A stretch of DNA of 64,000 nt from Pantoea sp. AS-PWVM4 (GTDB lineage: Bacteria; Pseudomonadota; Gammaproteobacteria; Enterobacterales; Enterobacteriaceae). The notes below the pieces were generated by a model that searched no databases, was not told where the DNA came from, and was given only the letters and a program-made list of their open reading frames with translations. Below are positions 1 to 9,070 of this stretch, piece after piece. Location of the stretch: contig NZ_ASZC01000009.1 in assembly GCF_000468095.1 (NCBI RefSeq), forward strand, positions 1-64,000. The letters are read 5' to 3'. Each line of letters opens with the position of its first letter. The stretch's first letter is position 1. The translations under genes were made by a program, and so were the position numbers.

Positions 1-2
1 AA

Positions 3-77
3 GCTGGTGCTTCATATAAAGTGACCGAAGCCAACTTCAACAACGGCGTGCACATGACCGCTGAACTGACCAAATAA
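3..77 (+). CDS. C-terminal fragment of a small protein, possibly DUF1471 (YhcN/BhsA-like)
   Basis: Only the last 24 codons are present; the frame ends with TAA and the gene begins before the window. The visible tail contains GASYKVTEANFNNGVHMTAEL and ends in Lys. The pattern of a Gly-Ala-aromatic strand followed by a strand with H-x-TA resembles the C-terminus of the small periplasmic DUF1471 stress proteins (YhcN/BhsA), but so short a piece cannot decide the family. A hairpin follows about 23 bases after the stop, which supports this being the true end of a transcription unit. Confidence 0.5.
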   Translation, partial: AGASYKVTEANFNNGVHMTAELTK

Positions 78-99
78 GTCGGTTAACAATCTGTGCTGA

Positions 100-121
100 C
101 AGGGCGCCTCCGGGCGCCCTG
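100..121 (+). terminator. Hairpin terminator after the truncated first gene
   Basis: A perfect 9-bp stem (CAGGGCGCC / GGCGCCCTG) closes on a TCCG tetraloop. Only a short T-run (GTTT) follows 7 bases later, so this is a strong hairpin with a weak U-tract. It lies just downstream of the stop at 75-77. Confidence 0.6.
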
Positions 122-159
122 GCCGCGTTTAAGCAGATAAAATCCTGTCACTTTCCCTC

Positions 160-178
160 GCAAATGATTACTATTCGC
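160..178 (+). promoter_or_regulatory. Fur-box-like site upstream of the first YncE gene
   Basis: GCAAATGATTACTATTCGC agrees with the 19-bp Fur consensus at 12 of 19 positions by eye, including the ATGAT and ATT cores. It sits about 110 bases upstream of the ATG. E. coli yncE is known to be iron/Fur-responsive, and the second YncE paralogue in this window has a similar site. Confidence 0.45.
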
Positions 179-287
179 AAAAACTAATATCCTTCGTCGG
201 CCCGCCTCGGGCTGCTTTTAACTATCTGGTTGCAATGTCGGGCTTTCATTCACTGCCGTGAGGCGGTGGTTTTGCTATGGAGAAGTC

Positions 288-1343
288 ATGAAAGCGAATA
301 AAACTGTGCAGTGGGTGCTGCGTCCACTATTTCTGGCAACGGCTCTGTTCTCTGGCTCTGCTGCTCTGGCAGCTGATGCGCAGGAACTGAATCAGCCGAT
401 TTCTAAAGGTGCGTATGAACTGGCGTTCAGCAACAGCGATAACGCGCTGTTCCTCGCGACGTCACAAAATGCTACCAATGAAAAAGGCGGCACTGTCTAT
501 CGTCTCGACCCGCAAAATCTGGCGGTGAAGCAGACCATCGACACCGATCTGAAAGCCTTCGGTGCCACCATCAATACCAAAACCAATACCCTGTATATCG
601 GTAATACCGTGAATGCGGCGGTGACGGCTATTGATGCCAGCACTGGCAAGGTGCTGAACACGTTGGTGCTGGATGCGCGCAAACGCAGTGAAGATGTGCG
701 CCCGCTGCAACCGCGTGAGCTGGTGGCCGATGCGGCAACCGACCGCGTGTATATCACCGGCCTCGGACCGCAAAGCGTGGTATGGGTGGTGGATGGCAAA
801 ACCTTGCAGTTAGTCAGCACCGTGCCGAACACCGGCAAAATGGGGACCGGTCTGGCGCTGGATTCCGCGGCACAGAAACTCTACGTCACCAACGGTGATG
901 GCGAGCTGGTCACCATCAATACCCGTCTGAATGCGATTGAAAAACGTCAGAAAATTGATGCGGAGAAGGATCACTTCTTCCTGAATATCGCGCTGGATAC
1001 CAAAGGCCATCGCGCCTTCCTCAGCGACTCCAAACAGCCGCAGGTGCTGGTGCTGGATACCCGCACTCAGCAGGTCATCCACAAGATCGATGTACCGGAA
1101 TCTCTGGCGGTGCTGTTTAACGCTGACCGTGACGAACTATATGTGACGCACCGTAAAGCAGGCGAGATCAGCATCATCGACGGCAGCAGCTACAAGGTGA
1201 AACGCACCGTGAAAGCACCGGGCCTGCCGAACAGCCTGGCGCTGTCTGCTGACGGCAAAACGCTGTTTGTCAGCATCAAGCAGCCGGGTTCCCGTAAAGA
1301 GCCACCGAAAAATCCGGACAGCGTGCTGCGTATCGCACTGTAA
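288..1343 (+). CDS. yncE: YncE-family periplasmic beta-propeller protein
   Basis: A 351-residue protein with a Sec signal peptide: a hydrophobic stretch at residues 10-27 and an ALA-AD cleavage site near residue 28. The rest consists of repeating WD/YVTN-type blades (for example LYVTNGDGELVTIN) typical of the seven-bladed YncE propeller. E. coli YncE is a secreted, iron-regulated protein reported to bind single-stranded DNA; its cellular role is unclear. The ATG at 288 was chosen over an in-frame GTG at 258 because GGAGA precedes it and the signal peptide then starts with MKANK. A Fur-like box lies upstream. A paralogue is at 47868-48956. The gene converges on sbmA, with an inverted REP pair between them. 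Confidence 0.85.
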   Translation: MKANKTVQWVLRPLFLATALFSGSAALAADAQELNQPISKGAYELAFSNSDNALFLATSQNATNEKGGTVYRLDPQNLAVKQTIDTDLKAFGATINTKTNTLYIGNTVNAAVTAIDASTGKVLNTLVLDARKRSEDVRPLQPRELVADAATDRVYITGLGPQSVVWVVDGKTLQLVSTVPNTGKMGTGLALDSAAQKLYVTNGDGELVTINTRLNAIEKRQKIDAEKDHFFLNIALDTKGHRAFLSDSKQPQVLVLDTRTQQVIHKIDVPESLAVLFNADRDELYVTHRKAGEISIIDGSSYKVKRTVKAPGLPNSLALSADGKTLFVSIKQPGSRKEPPKNPDSVLRIAL

Positions 1344-1351
1344 TCAGAACC

Positions 1352-1414
1352 CGTAGCGGCGCGATTTCGTGCGCGATTCAGGAAAAATCCGCGCGATAAA
1401 TCGCGCCGCTACGG
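1352..1414. repeat. Inverted pair of REP-like palindromes
   Basis: Two head-to-head copies of the window's common repeat. The left copy is damaged (GCGATTTCGTGCGCGA) and the right copy is intact (GCGCGATAAATCGCGCCGCTACGG). They lie between the convergent yncE and sbmA 3' ends and could fold as one long hairpin in either transcript. Confidence 0.85.
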
Positions 1415-1417
1415 ATG

Positions 1418-2659
1418 TTATTCAGACTCCGCTGCTTCGCGCATCATCTCTTCGTGCGGGATATCCTGCAAAATCTGCTCAAAACTGCGCAGACGTTTGT
1501 AGATCGACATCAGCTCAACCAGCGTTGACCATGAGGTGATCAGATACTGGAAAGATGAACGTACCTGGTCAAACACGTTGGTGATTTGGTTGAGTAAACC
1601 GAGCGTGATGGTGCCCGCGACAATCGACGGAAACAGCAAAAACAGCCCGAACACATTATCCACCTGCAAGTAGAGAATGCGGGTAATGTTGAAGTACAGA
1701 TAGTGGAAGTAGAGGCGGAAATAGTTGAAACGCACGCGACTAAACAGCTCGGTTACGGTTGGCGGCGAGGCGCGCGAGGCGTCATCTTCGCCGTAGACCA
1801 GTTCCTTACGATAGGCGGCTTCCACTCGTTGGTTACGGAACTCCAGACCTGGCAGCTTAATCCCCACCAGTGCCAGCAGGCCGGTGCCGAAAATTGACCA
1901 CAACACGGCGGCGATCACCAGCGCATAAGGGATATTGCCCAACAGCGGAATATCTTTCACATGATGTGACAGGGCGATCAGCACCGGCAGGAAGGCAATC
2001 AGCGTCATGATCGCCTGAATAAAACTCACCCCCCAGTCTTCCAGTGTGCTGGCGAAGCGCATGGTATCTTCCTGCACACGCTGTGCGGCACCTTCTACAT
2101 GACGCAGGCGCTGCCAGTTGTGCATGTAGTAGTTGTTCATCGCGGTACGCCAGCGGAACACCCAGTGGCTGATAAAGAATGAGTTCATCACGCCAATCAC
2201 CACGGCGATTAACGCAATGCCTAAAAAGGCGATAACCTGCTGGTAAAACTCACCGATCTGCACCGAACCCGCTTTAGTTAACGCTTTCTGGATCAAATCG
2301 TAAAACGGACCGTACCAGGCATTCACCGCCACGCCGACCTGTACGCCAAACCAGGTGACAAAGATGATCAGCGCGGAACCCCACACCGACCAGCGTTGCC
2401 ACGGGTGGTTATCGACGATGCGCCAGGCAATGGCAAACAGCGCCACCACCAGCCAGTAATAGCCGTAAAACCACAGTTGGCTGGCGGCGATAAAACGCAA
2501 CGCATTATCGGGCAAAGGTTTACTCATCGCTGCGGCGATGTTGGGCCACATTGCCGGTAAATCGCTGGCGAAGCCAAACCAGGCAAAAATCGCCATCAAA
2601 CTCCAGATGGCAGCCGAGCTGAAAAACAGCGCTGGCCGGGGAAAATAGGACTTAAACAT
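1418..2659 (-). CDS. sbmA: SbmA/BacA-family inner-membrane peptide transporter
   Basis: A 413-residue polytopic membrane protein that matches E. coli SbmA along its length. Recognisable blocks are [49 protein letters not shown] and [16 protein letters not shown]. SbmA is a proton-driven importer of peptides and antibiotics (microcins B17 and J25, bleomycin, proline-rich peptides); it has the ABC-transporter-like membrane fold but no ATPase domain. The ATG at 2659 is preferred over an upstream in-frame start at 2740 because GGAG lies 7 bases before it and E. coli SbmA also begins MFKS. It is divergent from the gluconate dehydrogenase operon. Confidence 0.95.
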   Translation of the reverse strand: MFKSYFPRPALFFSSAAIWSLMAIFAWFGFASDLPAMWPNIAAAMSKPLPDNALRFIAASQLWFYGYYWLVVALFAIAWRIVDNHPWQRWSVWGSALIIFVTWFGVQVGVAVNAWYGPFYDLIQKALTKAGSVQIGEFYQQVIAFLGIALIAVVIGVMNSFFISHWVFRWRTAMNNYYMHNWQRLRHVEGAAQRVQEDTMRFASTLEDWGVSFIQAIMTLIAFLPVLIALSHHVKDIPLLGNIPYALVIAAVLWSIFGTGLLALVGIKLPGLEFRNQRVEAAYRKELVYGEDDASRASPPTVTELFSRVRFNYFRLYFHYLYFNITRILYLQVDNVFGLFLLFPSIVAGTITLGLLNQITNVFDQVRSSFQYLITSWSTLVELMSIYKRLRSFEQILQDIPHEEMMREAAESE

Positions 2660-2845
2660 AGACACTCCGCTGTGATCAGATCCCTTTATACCGTTTTGGG
2701 GACTTAACTGTCTGTAGGCTGTTGTATCAGACAATGACAATGTCGCGCCTGCGGTGTAAAGCAGCTGCGCAAAATGTTAATTAATTTGTGCGAATTTGTT
2801 TCCTTCCGCTAAATCTTTGTCAGCATCGGTGTTACACTGCGCGCA

Positions 2846-2861
2846 ATGTTACCGGTAACGG
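2846..2861 (+). promoter_or_regulatory. GntR-type operator upstream of the gluconate dehydrogenase operon
   Basis: ATGTTACCGGTAACGG contains the perfect palindrome GTTACCGGTAAC and matches the enteric GntR (gluconate repressor) consensus ATGTTA-N4-TAACAT except for the last two bases. It lies 93 bases before the operon's first ATG. A sister site with the same first 13 bases lies upstream of gcd (23991-24006). Confidence 0.65.
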
Positions 2862-2954
2862 TGGCGCTGTATCCTTAAGCCCGCACATAAAAATCATTAC
2901 AACGCAATTAGTTAACCTTTCATGCCACATTATATGCGGCACTGAGGCAATGTC

Positions 2955-3689
2955 ATGTCAGAACACAAAAATGGTCACACGCGCAGGGACTTTCTGCTGA
3001 GAACCATCACTCTGGCGCCAGCAATGGCGGTTGGAACCACAGCGATGGGCGCACTGGTTGCGCCAATGGCTGCCGGTGCAGCAGAGCAACAGGGTGCGCC
3101 GCAAAAAGCGCGCGATTATCAGCCCACCTGGTTCACCGCCGAAGAGTTCGCGTTGATTACCGCCGCAGTGGCGCGGCTGATCCCCAACGATGAACGGGGT
3201 CCAGGCGCGCTGGAAGCCGGGGTGCCGGAGTTTATCGATCGCCAGATGAACACCCCGTACGCCACCGGCAGCAACTGGTATATGCAGGGGCCGTTCAACC
3301 CCGATCTGCCAAAAGAGCTGGGTTATCAGCTCTCGCTGGTGCCGCAGCAGATCTACCGTCTCGGTCTGGCGGAAGCCGATAACTGGAGCAAACAGCAGCA
3401 CGGCAAAGTGTTTGCTGAGCTGAGCGGTGAGCAGCAGGACGCGCTGCTGAGCGACTTCGAAAGCGGCAAAGCGGCGTTCACGCAGCTTCCGGCCAAAACC
3501 TTCTTCTCCTTCCTGTTGCAGAACACCCGCGAGGGTTACTTCAGCGATCCCATCCACGGTGGTAATCAGGGCATGGTGGGCTGGCAGCTGATCGGCTTCC
3601 CGGGTGCCCGTGCTGACTATATGGATTGGGTAGAACGCGGTGAACGCTATCCGTTCCCGTCGGTGGATATTCGCGGGGAGAGGGCGTAA
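2955..3689 (+). CDS. Gluconate 2-dehydrogenase-type gamma subunit (Tat-exported)
   Basis: A 244-residue small subunit of the gluconate_2-dh3 family, which escorts the flavoprotein subunit across the membrane and completes the complex. The N-terminus carries a twin-arginine motif (TRRDFLL, residues 9-15) and a hydrophobic run ending in alanines near residue 43, so the heterodimer is probably exported folded by Tat. It is the first of three genes with tight spacing: 2 bases to the FAD subunit and 11 to the cytochrome. The second ATG (2955) was taken over one at 2950 because 2950 is out of frame. Substrate specificity (gluconate, 2-ketogluconate or a related polyol) cannot be read directly; gluconate is the best guess given the GntR-type operator. 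Confidence 0.85.
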   Translation: MSEHKNGHTRRDFLLRTITLAPAMAVGTTAMGALVAPMAAGAAEQQGAPQKARDYQPTWFTAEEFALITAAVARLIPNDERGPGALEAGVPEFIDRQMNTPYATGSNWYMQGPFNPDLPKELGYQLSLVPQQIYRLGLAEADNWSKQQHGKVFAELSGEQQDALLSDFESGKAAFTQLPAKTFFSFLLQNTREGYFSDPIHGGNQGMVGWQLIGFPGARADYMDWVERGERYPFPSVDIRGERA

Positions 3690-3691
3690 GC

Positions 3692-5476
3692 ATGGCAAAT
3701 GAACTGAAGAAAGTGGATGCGGTAGTGGTGGGTTTCGGCTGGGCCGGTGCGATCATGGCGAAAGAGCTGACCGAAGCCGGATTGAACGTGGTAGCGCTGG
3801 AGCGTGGCCCACACCGCGACACCTATCCGGATGGCGCGTATCCGCAATCCATTGATGAACTGACCTATAACATCCGTAAAAAGCTGTTCCAGGATCTGTC
3901 GAAAAGCACCGTCACCATTCGTCACGATGCCTCACAAACGGCGGTGCCGTATCGCCAACTGGCGGCGTTCCTGCCGGGCACCGGTACCGGCGGCGCTGGC
4001 CTGCACTGGTCCGGCGTGCATTTCCGTGTCGATCCGGTCGAGTTGAATCTGCGCAGCCATTACGAAGCGCGTTACGGTAAAAAATTCATTCCGGAAGGCA
4101 TGACGATTCAGGACTTCGGCGTCAGCTACAACGAGCTGGAACCGTTCTTCGATCAGGCCGAGAAGGTGTTTGGCACTTCCGGCAGCGCCTGGACCATCAA
4201 AGGTAAGCTGGTGGGTAAAGAGAAAGGTGGCAACCCATACGCGCCCGATCGTTCCAGCGACTTCCCGTTACCGGCGCAGAAGCGTACTTACTCCGCACAG
4301 TTGTTTGCTCAGGCGGCAGAAGCGGTGGGATATCACCCCTATGATATGCCGTCGGCCAACACTTCTGGCCCGTACACCAACACCTACGGCGCGCAAATGG
4401 GGCCGTGTAACTTCTGCGGTTATTGCAGCGGCTATGCCTGTTACATGTACTCCAAGGCTTCGCCCAACGTGAACATCTTGCCTGCGCTGCGTCAGGAGCC
4501 GAAGTTTGAGCTGCGCAACAACGCTTACGTGCTGCGCGTCAATCTGACTGACGACAAAAAACGCGCCACCGGCGTGACATACCTCGATGGTCAGGGACGT
4601 GAAGTGGTGCAACCCGCTGATCTGGTGATCCTGTCGGCGTTCCAGTTCCATAACGTGCATCTGATGCTGCTGTCCGGTATCGGCCAGCCGTACAACCCCA
4701 TCACCAACGAAGGCACGGTAGGCCGTAACTTTGCTTATCAGAACATCTCGACGCTGAAAGCGCTGTTCGACAAGAACACCACCACCAACCCGTTTATCGG
4801 TGCCGGTGGCGCAGGGGTGGCGGTGGATGATTTCAACGCCGACAACTTCGACCACGGTCCGTATGGTTTCGTTGGCGGTTCGCCGTTCTGGGTTAACCAG
4901 GCGGGCACCAAACCGGTTTCGGGTCTGCCGACGCCGCAAGGCACTCCGACCTGGGGCAGCAAGTGGAAAGCGGCGGTGGCGGATACCTATAACCATCACA
5001 TCTCGATGGATGCCCACGGTGCGCACCAGTCGTATCGCGCCAACTACCTCGATCTCGATCCTAACTACAAAGATGCCTACGGCCAGCCGTTGCTGCGTAT
5101 GACCTTTGACTGGCAGGACAACGACATCAAGATGGCGCAGTTTATGATCGGCAAAATGCGCAAAATCACCGAAGCGATGAACCCGAAGATGATCATCGGC
5201 GGCGCGAAAGGGCCGGGTAGCCACTTTGACACCACCGTGTATCAGACCACGCATATGAGCGGCGGCGCGATCATGGGTGAAGATCCGAAAACCAGCGCAG
5301 TGAACCGTTATTTGCAGAGCTGGGATGTGCCGAACGTCTTTGTCCCGGGCGCATCTGCGTTCCCGCAGGGACTGGGGTACAACCCGACCGGAATGGTGGC
5401 AGCGTTGACTTACTGGTCAGCTAAAGCCATCCGTGAACAGTATCTGAAAAACCCCGGTCCACTGGTGCAGGCATAA
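3692..5476 (+). CDS. GMC-type FAD subunit of membrane-bound gluconate/ketogluconate dehydrogenase
   Basis: A 594-residue GMC oxidoreductase. The N-terminal dinucleotide-binding motif is G14-x-G16-xx-G19 (VVVGFGWAG), and the C-terminal FAD region reads GLGYNPTGMVAALTYWSA. A cysteine cluster C239-xx-C242-xx-C245-x4-C250 is in the region where related FAD glucose/sorbitol dehydrogenase subunits carry a [3Fe-4S] cluster that passes electrons to the cytochrome subunit. There is no signal peptide of its own, which fits co-export with the Tat-borne gamma subunit. It oxidises its sugar acid at the periplasmic face and feeds the ubiquinone pool through the cytochrome. Gluconate to 2-ketogluconate is the likely reaction; 2-keto- to 2,5-diketogluconate is the alternative. 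Confidence 0.88.
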   Translation: MANELKKVDAVVVGFGWAGAIMAKELTEAGLNVVALERGPHRDTYPDGAYPQSIDELTYNIRKKLFQDLSKSTVTIRHDASQTAVPYRQLAAFLPGTGTGGAGLHWSGVHFRVDPVELNLRSHYEARYGKKFIPEGMTIQDFGVSYNELEPFFDQAEKVFGTSGSAWTIKGKLVGKEKGGNPYAPDRSSDFPLPAQKRTYSAQLFAQAAEAVGYHPYDMPSANTSGPYTNTYGAQMGPCNFCGYCSGYACYMYSKASPNVNILPALRQEPKFELRNNAYVLRVNLTDDKKRATGVTYLDGQGREVVQPADLVILSAFQFHNVHLMLLSGIGQPYNPITNEGTVGRNFAYQNISTLKALFDKNTTTNPFIGAGGAGVAVDDFNADNFDHGPYGFVGGSPFWVNQAGTKPVSGLPTPQGTPTWGSKWKAAVADTYNHHISMDAHGAHQSYRANYLDLDPNYKDAYGQPLLRMTFDWQDNDIKMAQFMIGKMRKITEAMNPKMIIGGAKGPGSHFDTTVYQTTHMSGGAIMGEDPKTSAVNRYLQSWDVPNVFVPGASAFPQGLGYNPTGMVAALTYWSAKAIREQYLKNPGPLVQA

Positions 5477-5487
5477 GGAATTCATTG

Positions 5488-6807
5488 ATGTTTAAAAACA
5501 TTTTGGCCCTGGTGCTGGGCACGCTGTCGTTCGCCGCGCTGGCGGATGATCAGGCAAATGATGCCCTGGTAAAACGGGGTGAATATCTGGCGCGTGCCGG
5601 TGACTGCGTGGCTTGTCACAGCGTGAAAGGTGGCCAGCCTTTTGCCGGTGGTCTGCCGATGGCGACCCCGATTGGCACCATTTACTCCACCAATATCACC
5701 CCGGATAAAACCAGCGGGATTGGTGACTACAGCTATGACGATTTCCAGAAAGCGGTGCGTCATGGTGTGGCGAAAAACGGTGACACGCTGTATCCGGCGA
5801 TGCCGTATCCGTCTTACGCGGTGGTGAGCGATGAAGATATGCAGGCGCTCTATGCCTACTTTATGCACGGTGTGGCACCGGTCGCGCAGGCCAATAAAGA
5901 CAGCGACATTCCGTGGCCACTGTCGATGCGTTGGCCACTGGCTATCTGGCGTGGCATGTTTGCGCCGGATGTGAAAGCGTTCCAGCCTGCCGCGCAGGAA
6001 GATCCGCAGCTGGCGCGTGGGCGTTATCTGGTGGAAGGGTTGGGTCACTGTGGTGCCTGCCATACGCCGCGTAGCATCACCATGCAGGAGAAGGCGCTGA
6101 GTAATGATGATGCCCACGATTATCTCTCCGGCAGCAGCGCACCGATTGACGGCTGGACGGCCAGCAACCTGCGTGGTGACAATCGCGACGGTTTAGGCCG
6201 CTGGAGCGAGGACGACCTGCGTCAGTTCCTGCGCTATGGTCGCAACGATCACACTGCGGCTTTTGGCGGCATGACCGATGTGGTTGAGCACAGCCTGCAA
6301 TATCTGAGCGATGAGGATATCGCGGCGATTGCCCGTTACCTGAAGTCGCTGGGGGCGAAAGATGCCAACCAGGCGGTGTTTAAGCAGGATGACACCGTCG
6401 CGCAGGCGTTGTGGAAAGGGGATGACAGCCAGCCTGGCGCGTCGGTGTATGTCGACAGCTGTGCGGCCTGCCATAAAACGGACGGTAGCGGCTATCAACG
6501 TTTCTTCCCGGCGTTGCGGGGCAACCCGGTGGTATTGGCGCAAGATCCCACTTCGCTGATCCATATCGTGCTGACGGGCGGAACGCTGCCGGGCGTGCAG
6601 GGTGCGCCAACGGCGATCACCATGCCGGCATTCGGCTGGCGTCTCAACGACCAACAGGTGGCGGATGTGGTGAACTTTATTCGCGGCAGTTGGGGGAATG
6701 GTGCCAAAGCCACGGTGACGGCGAAGGATGTTGCGTCATTACGGAAGGATGAGACGGTGCAGGCTCATCAGGGTAATGCGGATATTAAGGTGCTGGAGCA
6801 GCAGTAG
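5488..6807 (+). CDS. Tri-haem cytochrome c subunit of membrane-bound dehydrogenase
   Basis: A 439-residue protein with a Sec signal peptide (cleavage near ALA-DD, residue 19) and three CxxCH haem-binding motifs: C40VACH, C188GACH and C325AACH. This is the usual layout of the cytochrome subunit of membrane-bound gluconate, 2-ketogluconate and alcohol dehydrogenases, which hands electrons from the flavoprotein to ubiquinone. The ATG at 5488 is used instead of the overlapping in-frame TTG at 5485, with AAGGAA 9 bases upstream. It is last in the operon and an 11-bp hairpin follows at 6874-6901. Confidence 0.92.
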   Translation: MFKNILALVLGTLSFAALADDQANDALVKRGEYLARAGDCVACHSVKGGQPFAGGLPMATPIGTIYSTNITPDKTSGIGDYSYDDFQKAVRHGVAKNGDTLYPAMPYPSYAVVSDEDMQALYAYFMHGVAPVAQANKDSDIPWPLSMRWPLAIWRGMFAPDVKAFQPAAQEDPQLARGRYLVEGLGHCGACHTPRSITMQEKALSNDDAHDYLSGSSAPIDGWTASNLRGDNRDGLGRWSEDDLRQFLRYGRNDHTAAFGGMTDVVEHSLQYLSDEDIAAIARYLKSLGAKDANQAVFKQDDTVAQALWKGDDSQPGASVYVDSCAACHKTDGSGYQRFFPALRGNPVVLAQDPTSLIHIVLTGGTLPGVQGAPTAITMPAFGWRLNDQQVADVVNFIRGSWGNGAKATVTAKDVASLRKDETVQAHQGNADIKVLEQQ

Positions 6808-7461
6808 CAGCGAAGGTGCTGATTTCGTTCGCCATAGGCACCGGCAGTTGCAGCTCGCCGGTGCGGCGACCGAGCAAAGGGTGCCTGGCCGCACCCTTTG
6901 CAATCCCGGGCCTCGCGCCAGCCTCTTTTTTGCGCGATAAATCGCGCCGCTACCACTCAACGCCGCCTTTCGCCGCATCCATGCGGCTCATCCAGGCGGC
7001 ATTCATTCGCTCAGCGAGTCCGGATGGCGTCCCACCCTCGCTGCACGCCTTTTACTTCTCTGTAAAATCATCACTGCTGTCTGCGCGATAAATCGCGCCG
7101 CTACGGGTAACGTGCTGCCATTTGTAGCGGCGCGATTTATCGCGCAATGAAGAGAGCACTTGGCTTACAAGCGGTGAGGTGGGCGGCACCCGCAGCGCCG
7201 AGCGCAGAGGGAAGGCCAGGGCGAGCCGCATGGATGCGGCGAGAGAGCGGAATGAGCCAGGGATGGCGAATCCGCGCGGTCCGGGTGGCCTGAGTGATAA
7301 GCGAGGGGACAGCGCGATGCGCTGCGCGAGGATGCCGCAGGGCGCGGATTGTTAAGGCCCGCGCCCTCGGGCCTTAACCCGTCCGCCTGCACGTTACAAC
7401 TGAAACTCCCTAATGCCTGGCGGGCGGAACCTTCTCGGTGTCAGCCCGCTGCTGCCAGCGA
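6808..7461. other. Gene-free stretch with composite repeat copy A
   Basis: No credible gene is present; open frames here lack start signals and run through repeats. From about 6822 to 7459 the sequence is a longer relative of the block at 29901-30207 (shared CAGCTCGCCGGTGCGGCG, GGGCCTCGCGCCAGCCTC, ACGTGCTGCCATTTGTAGC and GGGCGGAACCTTCTCGG). It holds three REP-like units (about 6932-6953, 7083-7105, 7124-7146), a terminator hairpin, and a GC-rich insert near 7185-7410 that copy B lacks. Confidence 0.7.
6874..6901 (+). terminator. Hairpin downstream of the gluconate dehydrogenase operon
   Basis: A perfect 11-bp stem (GCAAAGGGTGC / GCACCCTTTGC) has a CTGGCC loop, 66 bases after the cytochrome stop codon. 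There is no T-run, so it may act as a Rho-dependent or 3'-stabilising structure. Confidence 0.5.
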
Positions 7462-8871
7462 TTAAATATTCTCCAAATCAATCCCACGCGTCTTCGGACC
7501 GTAAATCCCCACCGACAGCATCACCATCAACATACTCAACACGATAAAGGCAATCACCCCTTCGCTTCCGGCATATTGCAGAATCATGCCAATCAGAATG
7601 CTACTGAACGCGGTTGACAGGCGGCTGAAGGAGTAGCAAAAACCCACCGCGCGGGCGCGAATGTGCGTCGGGAAAATCTCAGTCTGATAAGCGTGGTAAC
7701 TGAAGGTCAGCCAGGCGTTGCTGTAGGTAATCAGGAAGCCACAGATAATCATCAACACCGGGTTGGTCATAAAGGCGAACAGGGTACCGAACACCACCGT
7801 CATCAACGACGACAGAACAATCTGCCACTTGTTCTCCAGCTTATCGGCGTAGCGGCTGCAAATCAGCGAACCCAGCGGGTACGCCAGGGTAATGAAAAAC
7901 GCATACAACAGGCTGTGAGTCACCGTGGCCCCTTTGCCGGACAGCAGCGCTGGCAGCCAGTTGCCAAAGCCAAAGAAACCAATCGCCTGGAAGAAGTTCA
8001 TCACCACCAGCATCAGGGTACGCTTACGATACGCCGGCGCCCAAATCTCACTGAAACGGCCTTTCTTCGGCAGTTGGGCCGCCGCATCGCTGTCGGAAAA
8101 GTCTTCCCCCGGCGCAATGCCGCAACGTTGTTCCATTGCACTCAGGACGCGATGCGCTTCCTGATGCCGTCCCTGTTGTGCCAGCCAGCGCGCCGATTCC
8201 GGCAGGTTCTTACGAATAAACCAGATCACCAGCGAGCAGAGTGCGCCAGCAATCACCACCCAACGCCAGCCTTCCAGACCGAGAATGGTTTGCGGCACCA
8301 GCCACCACGACATCAGCGCCACCGCCGGAACCGAAAGAAACTGAATAAAGAACGAGAAGGCGAAAGCGCGGCTACGCAGCTGGGTCGGCACCCACTCGGA
8401 AAGATAGGTATCGATGGTCACCAGCTCAATGCCGAGGCCAATCCCCACCAGAAAGCGGCACAGGATAATCATCTCGGCGCTCTGCTGGAACGCCATCAGC
8501 AGCGAAAATGCACCGTACCATGCCAGTGCACACATAAAGGTCAGGCGGCGGCCAAAGCGGTCTGCGTAGGGCGCGAGCAGGCTGGCACCGACAAACAGGC
8601 CAAGGAACGTGGCCGAGGCAAAAGCGGCCTGATCGGCAATGCCGAACACGCCCGCGCTACCGGTGTGGAACACGCCCGCCGCCAGTAGCCCGGAGCTGAT
8701 ATAGCCGGTTTCGAACAGATCGTAGAGTTCAAAGAAGCCGCCCAGTGCCAGCAGCGTAATAAAACGCCACAGGCCAGCGGAAGAGGGGAGCGCATCAATG
8801 CGTCCAGCTAAGGTGCGGCGATCCGCAGCGATAAAATCGCCAGCCATCCCTGTGGTGCAGGCTGTTGTCAT
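7462..8871 (-). CDS. MFS transporter, sugar/aromatic-acid porter type
   Basis: A 469-residue, 12-helix major facilitator. The signature loop between helices 2 and 3 reads ADRFGRR, and the middle loop has NLPESARWLAQQGR, as in sugar-porter and niacin/aromatic-acid transporters of the metabolite:H+ symporter class. The substrate is not evident. It lies 199 bases downstream of abgT on the same strand, so it could be read as a distal member of the abg locus, but that gap has its own palindromic operator-like sequence (9019-9032), suggesting separate control. The first ATG is used; GAGG lies about 12 bases upstream, so the start is moderately certain. Confidence 0.8.
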   Translation of the reverse strand: MTTACTTGMAGDFIAADRRTLAGRIDALPSSAGLWRFITLLALGGFFELYDLFETGYISSGLLAAGVFHTGSAGVFGIADQAAFASATFLGLFVGASLLAPYADRFGRRLTFMCALAWYGAFSLLMAFQQSAEMIILCRFLVGIGLGIELVTIDTYLSEWVPTQLRSRAFAFSFFIQFLSVPAVALMSWWLVPQTILGLEGWRWVVIAGALCSLVIWFIRKNLPESARWLAQQGRHQEAHRVLSAMEQRCGIAPGEDFSDSDAAAQLPKKGRFSEIWAPAYRKRTLMLVVMNFFQAIGFFGFGNWLPALLSGKGATVTHSLLYAFFITLAYPLGSLICSRYADKLENKWQIVLSSLMTVVFGTLFAFMTNPVLMIICGFLITYSNAWLTFSYHAYQTEIFPTHIRARAVGFCYSFSRLSTAFSSILIGMILQYAGSEGVIAFIVLSMLMVMLSVGIYGPKTRGIDLENI

Positions 8872-9018
8872 TTTTGTGTGAACCTCGGTATGACGGTGTT
8901 TGCAAAACTCGCGAACGGCGGAGATTGGTTTTAAAAATAATTAACCGTTAGCAAGCGAAGGAATAGCAGAATAATCAATTACGCACAGGTTGCCGAGAGG
9001 TGAGGCGGTGAGATTTTA

Positions 9019-9032
9019 GCAACGTACGTTGC
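9019..9032. promoter_or_regulatory. 14-bp perfect palindrome upstream of the MFS gene
   Basis: GCAACGTACGTTGC is perfectly symmetric and lies 148 bases upstream of the MFS start and 39 bases past the abgT stop. It has the form of a TetR- or LacI-type operator. No regulator for it is visible nearby. Confidence 0.35.
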
Positions 9033-9070
9033 AAATCACGTAAGTGTGATCGCCGTCCCTGGCGATGCGA

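Noticed and set aside
4268..5254. Long open frame antisense to the FAD subunit of gluconate dehydrogenase
   Set aside because: It lies wholly inside a clear GMC gene, has no homology features, is rich in Arg/His as expected from GC-rich antisense frames, and has no ribosome site.
6816..7091. Short open frame through the composite repeat
   Set aside because: It runs across a terminator hairpin and REP-like units and is not preserved in repeat copy B.
7663..8688. 341-codon open frame antisense to the MFS transporter at 7462-8871
   Set aside because: Composition (Gln/His/Arg-rich) is that of a shadow frame, while the opposite strand encodes a full MFS protein.
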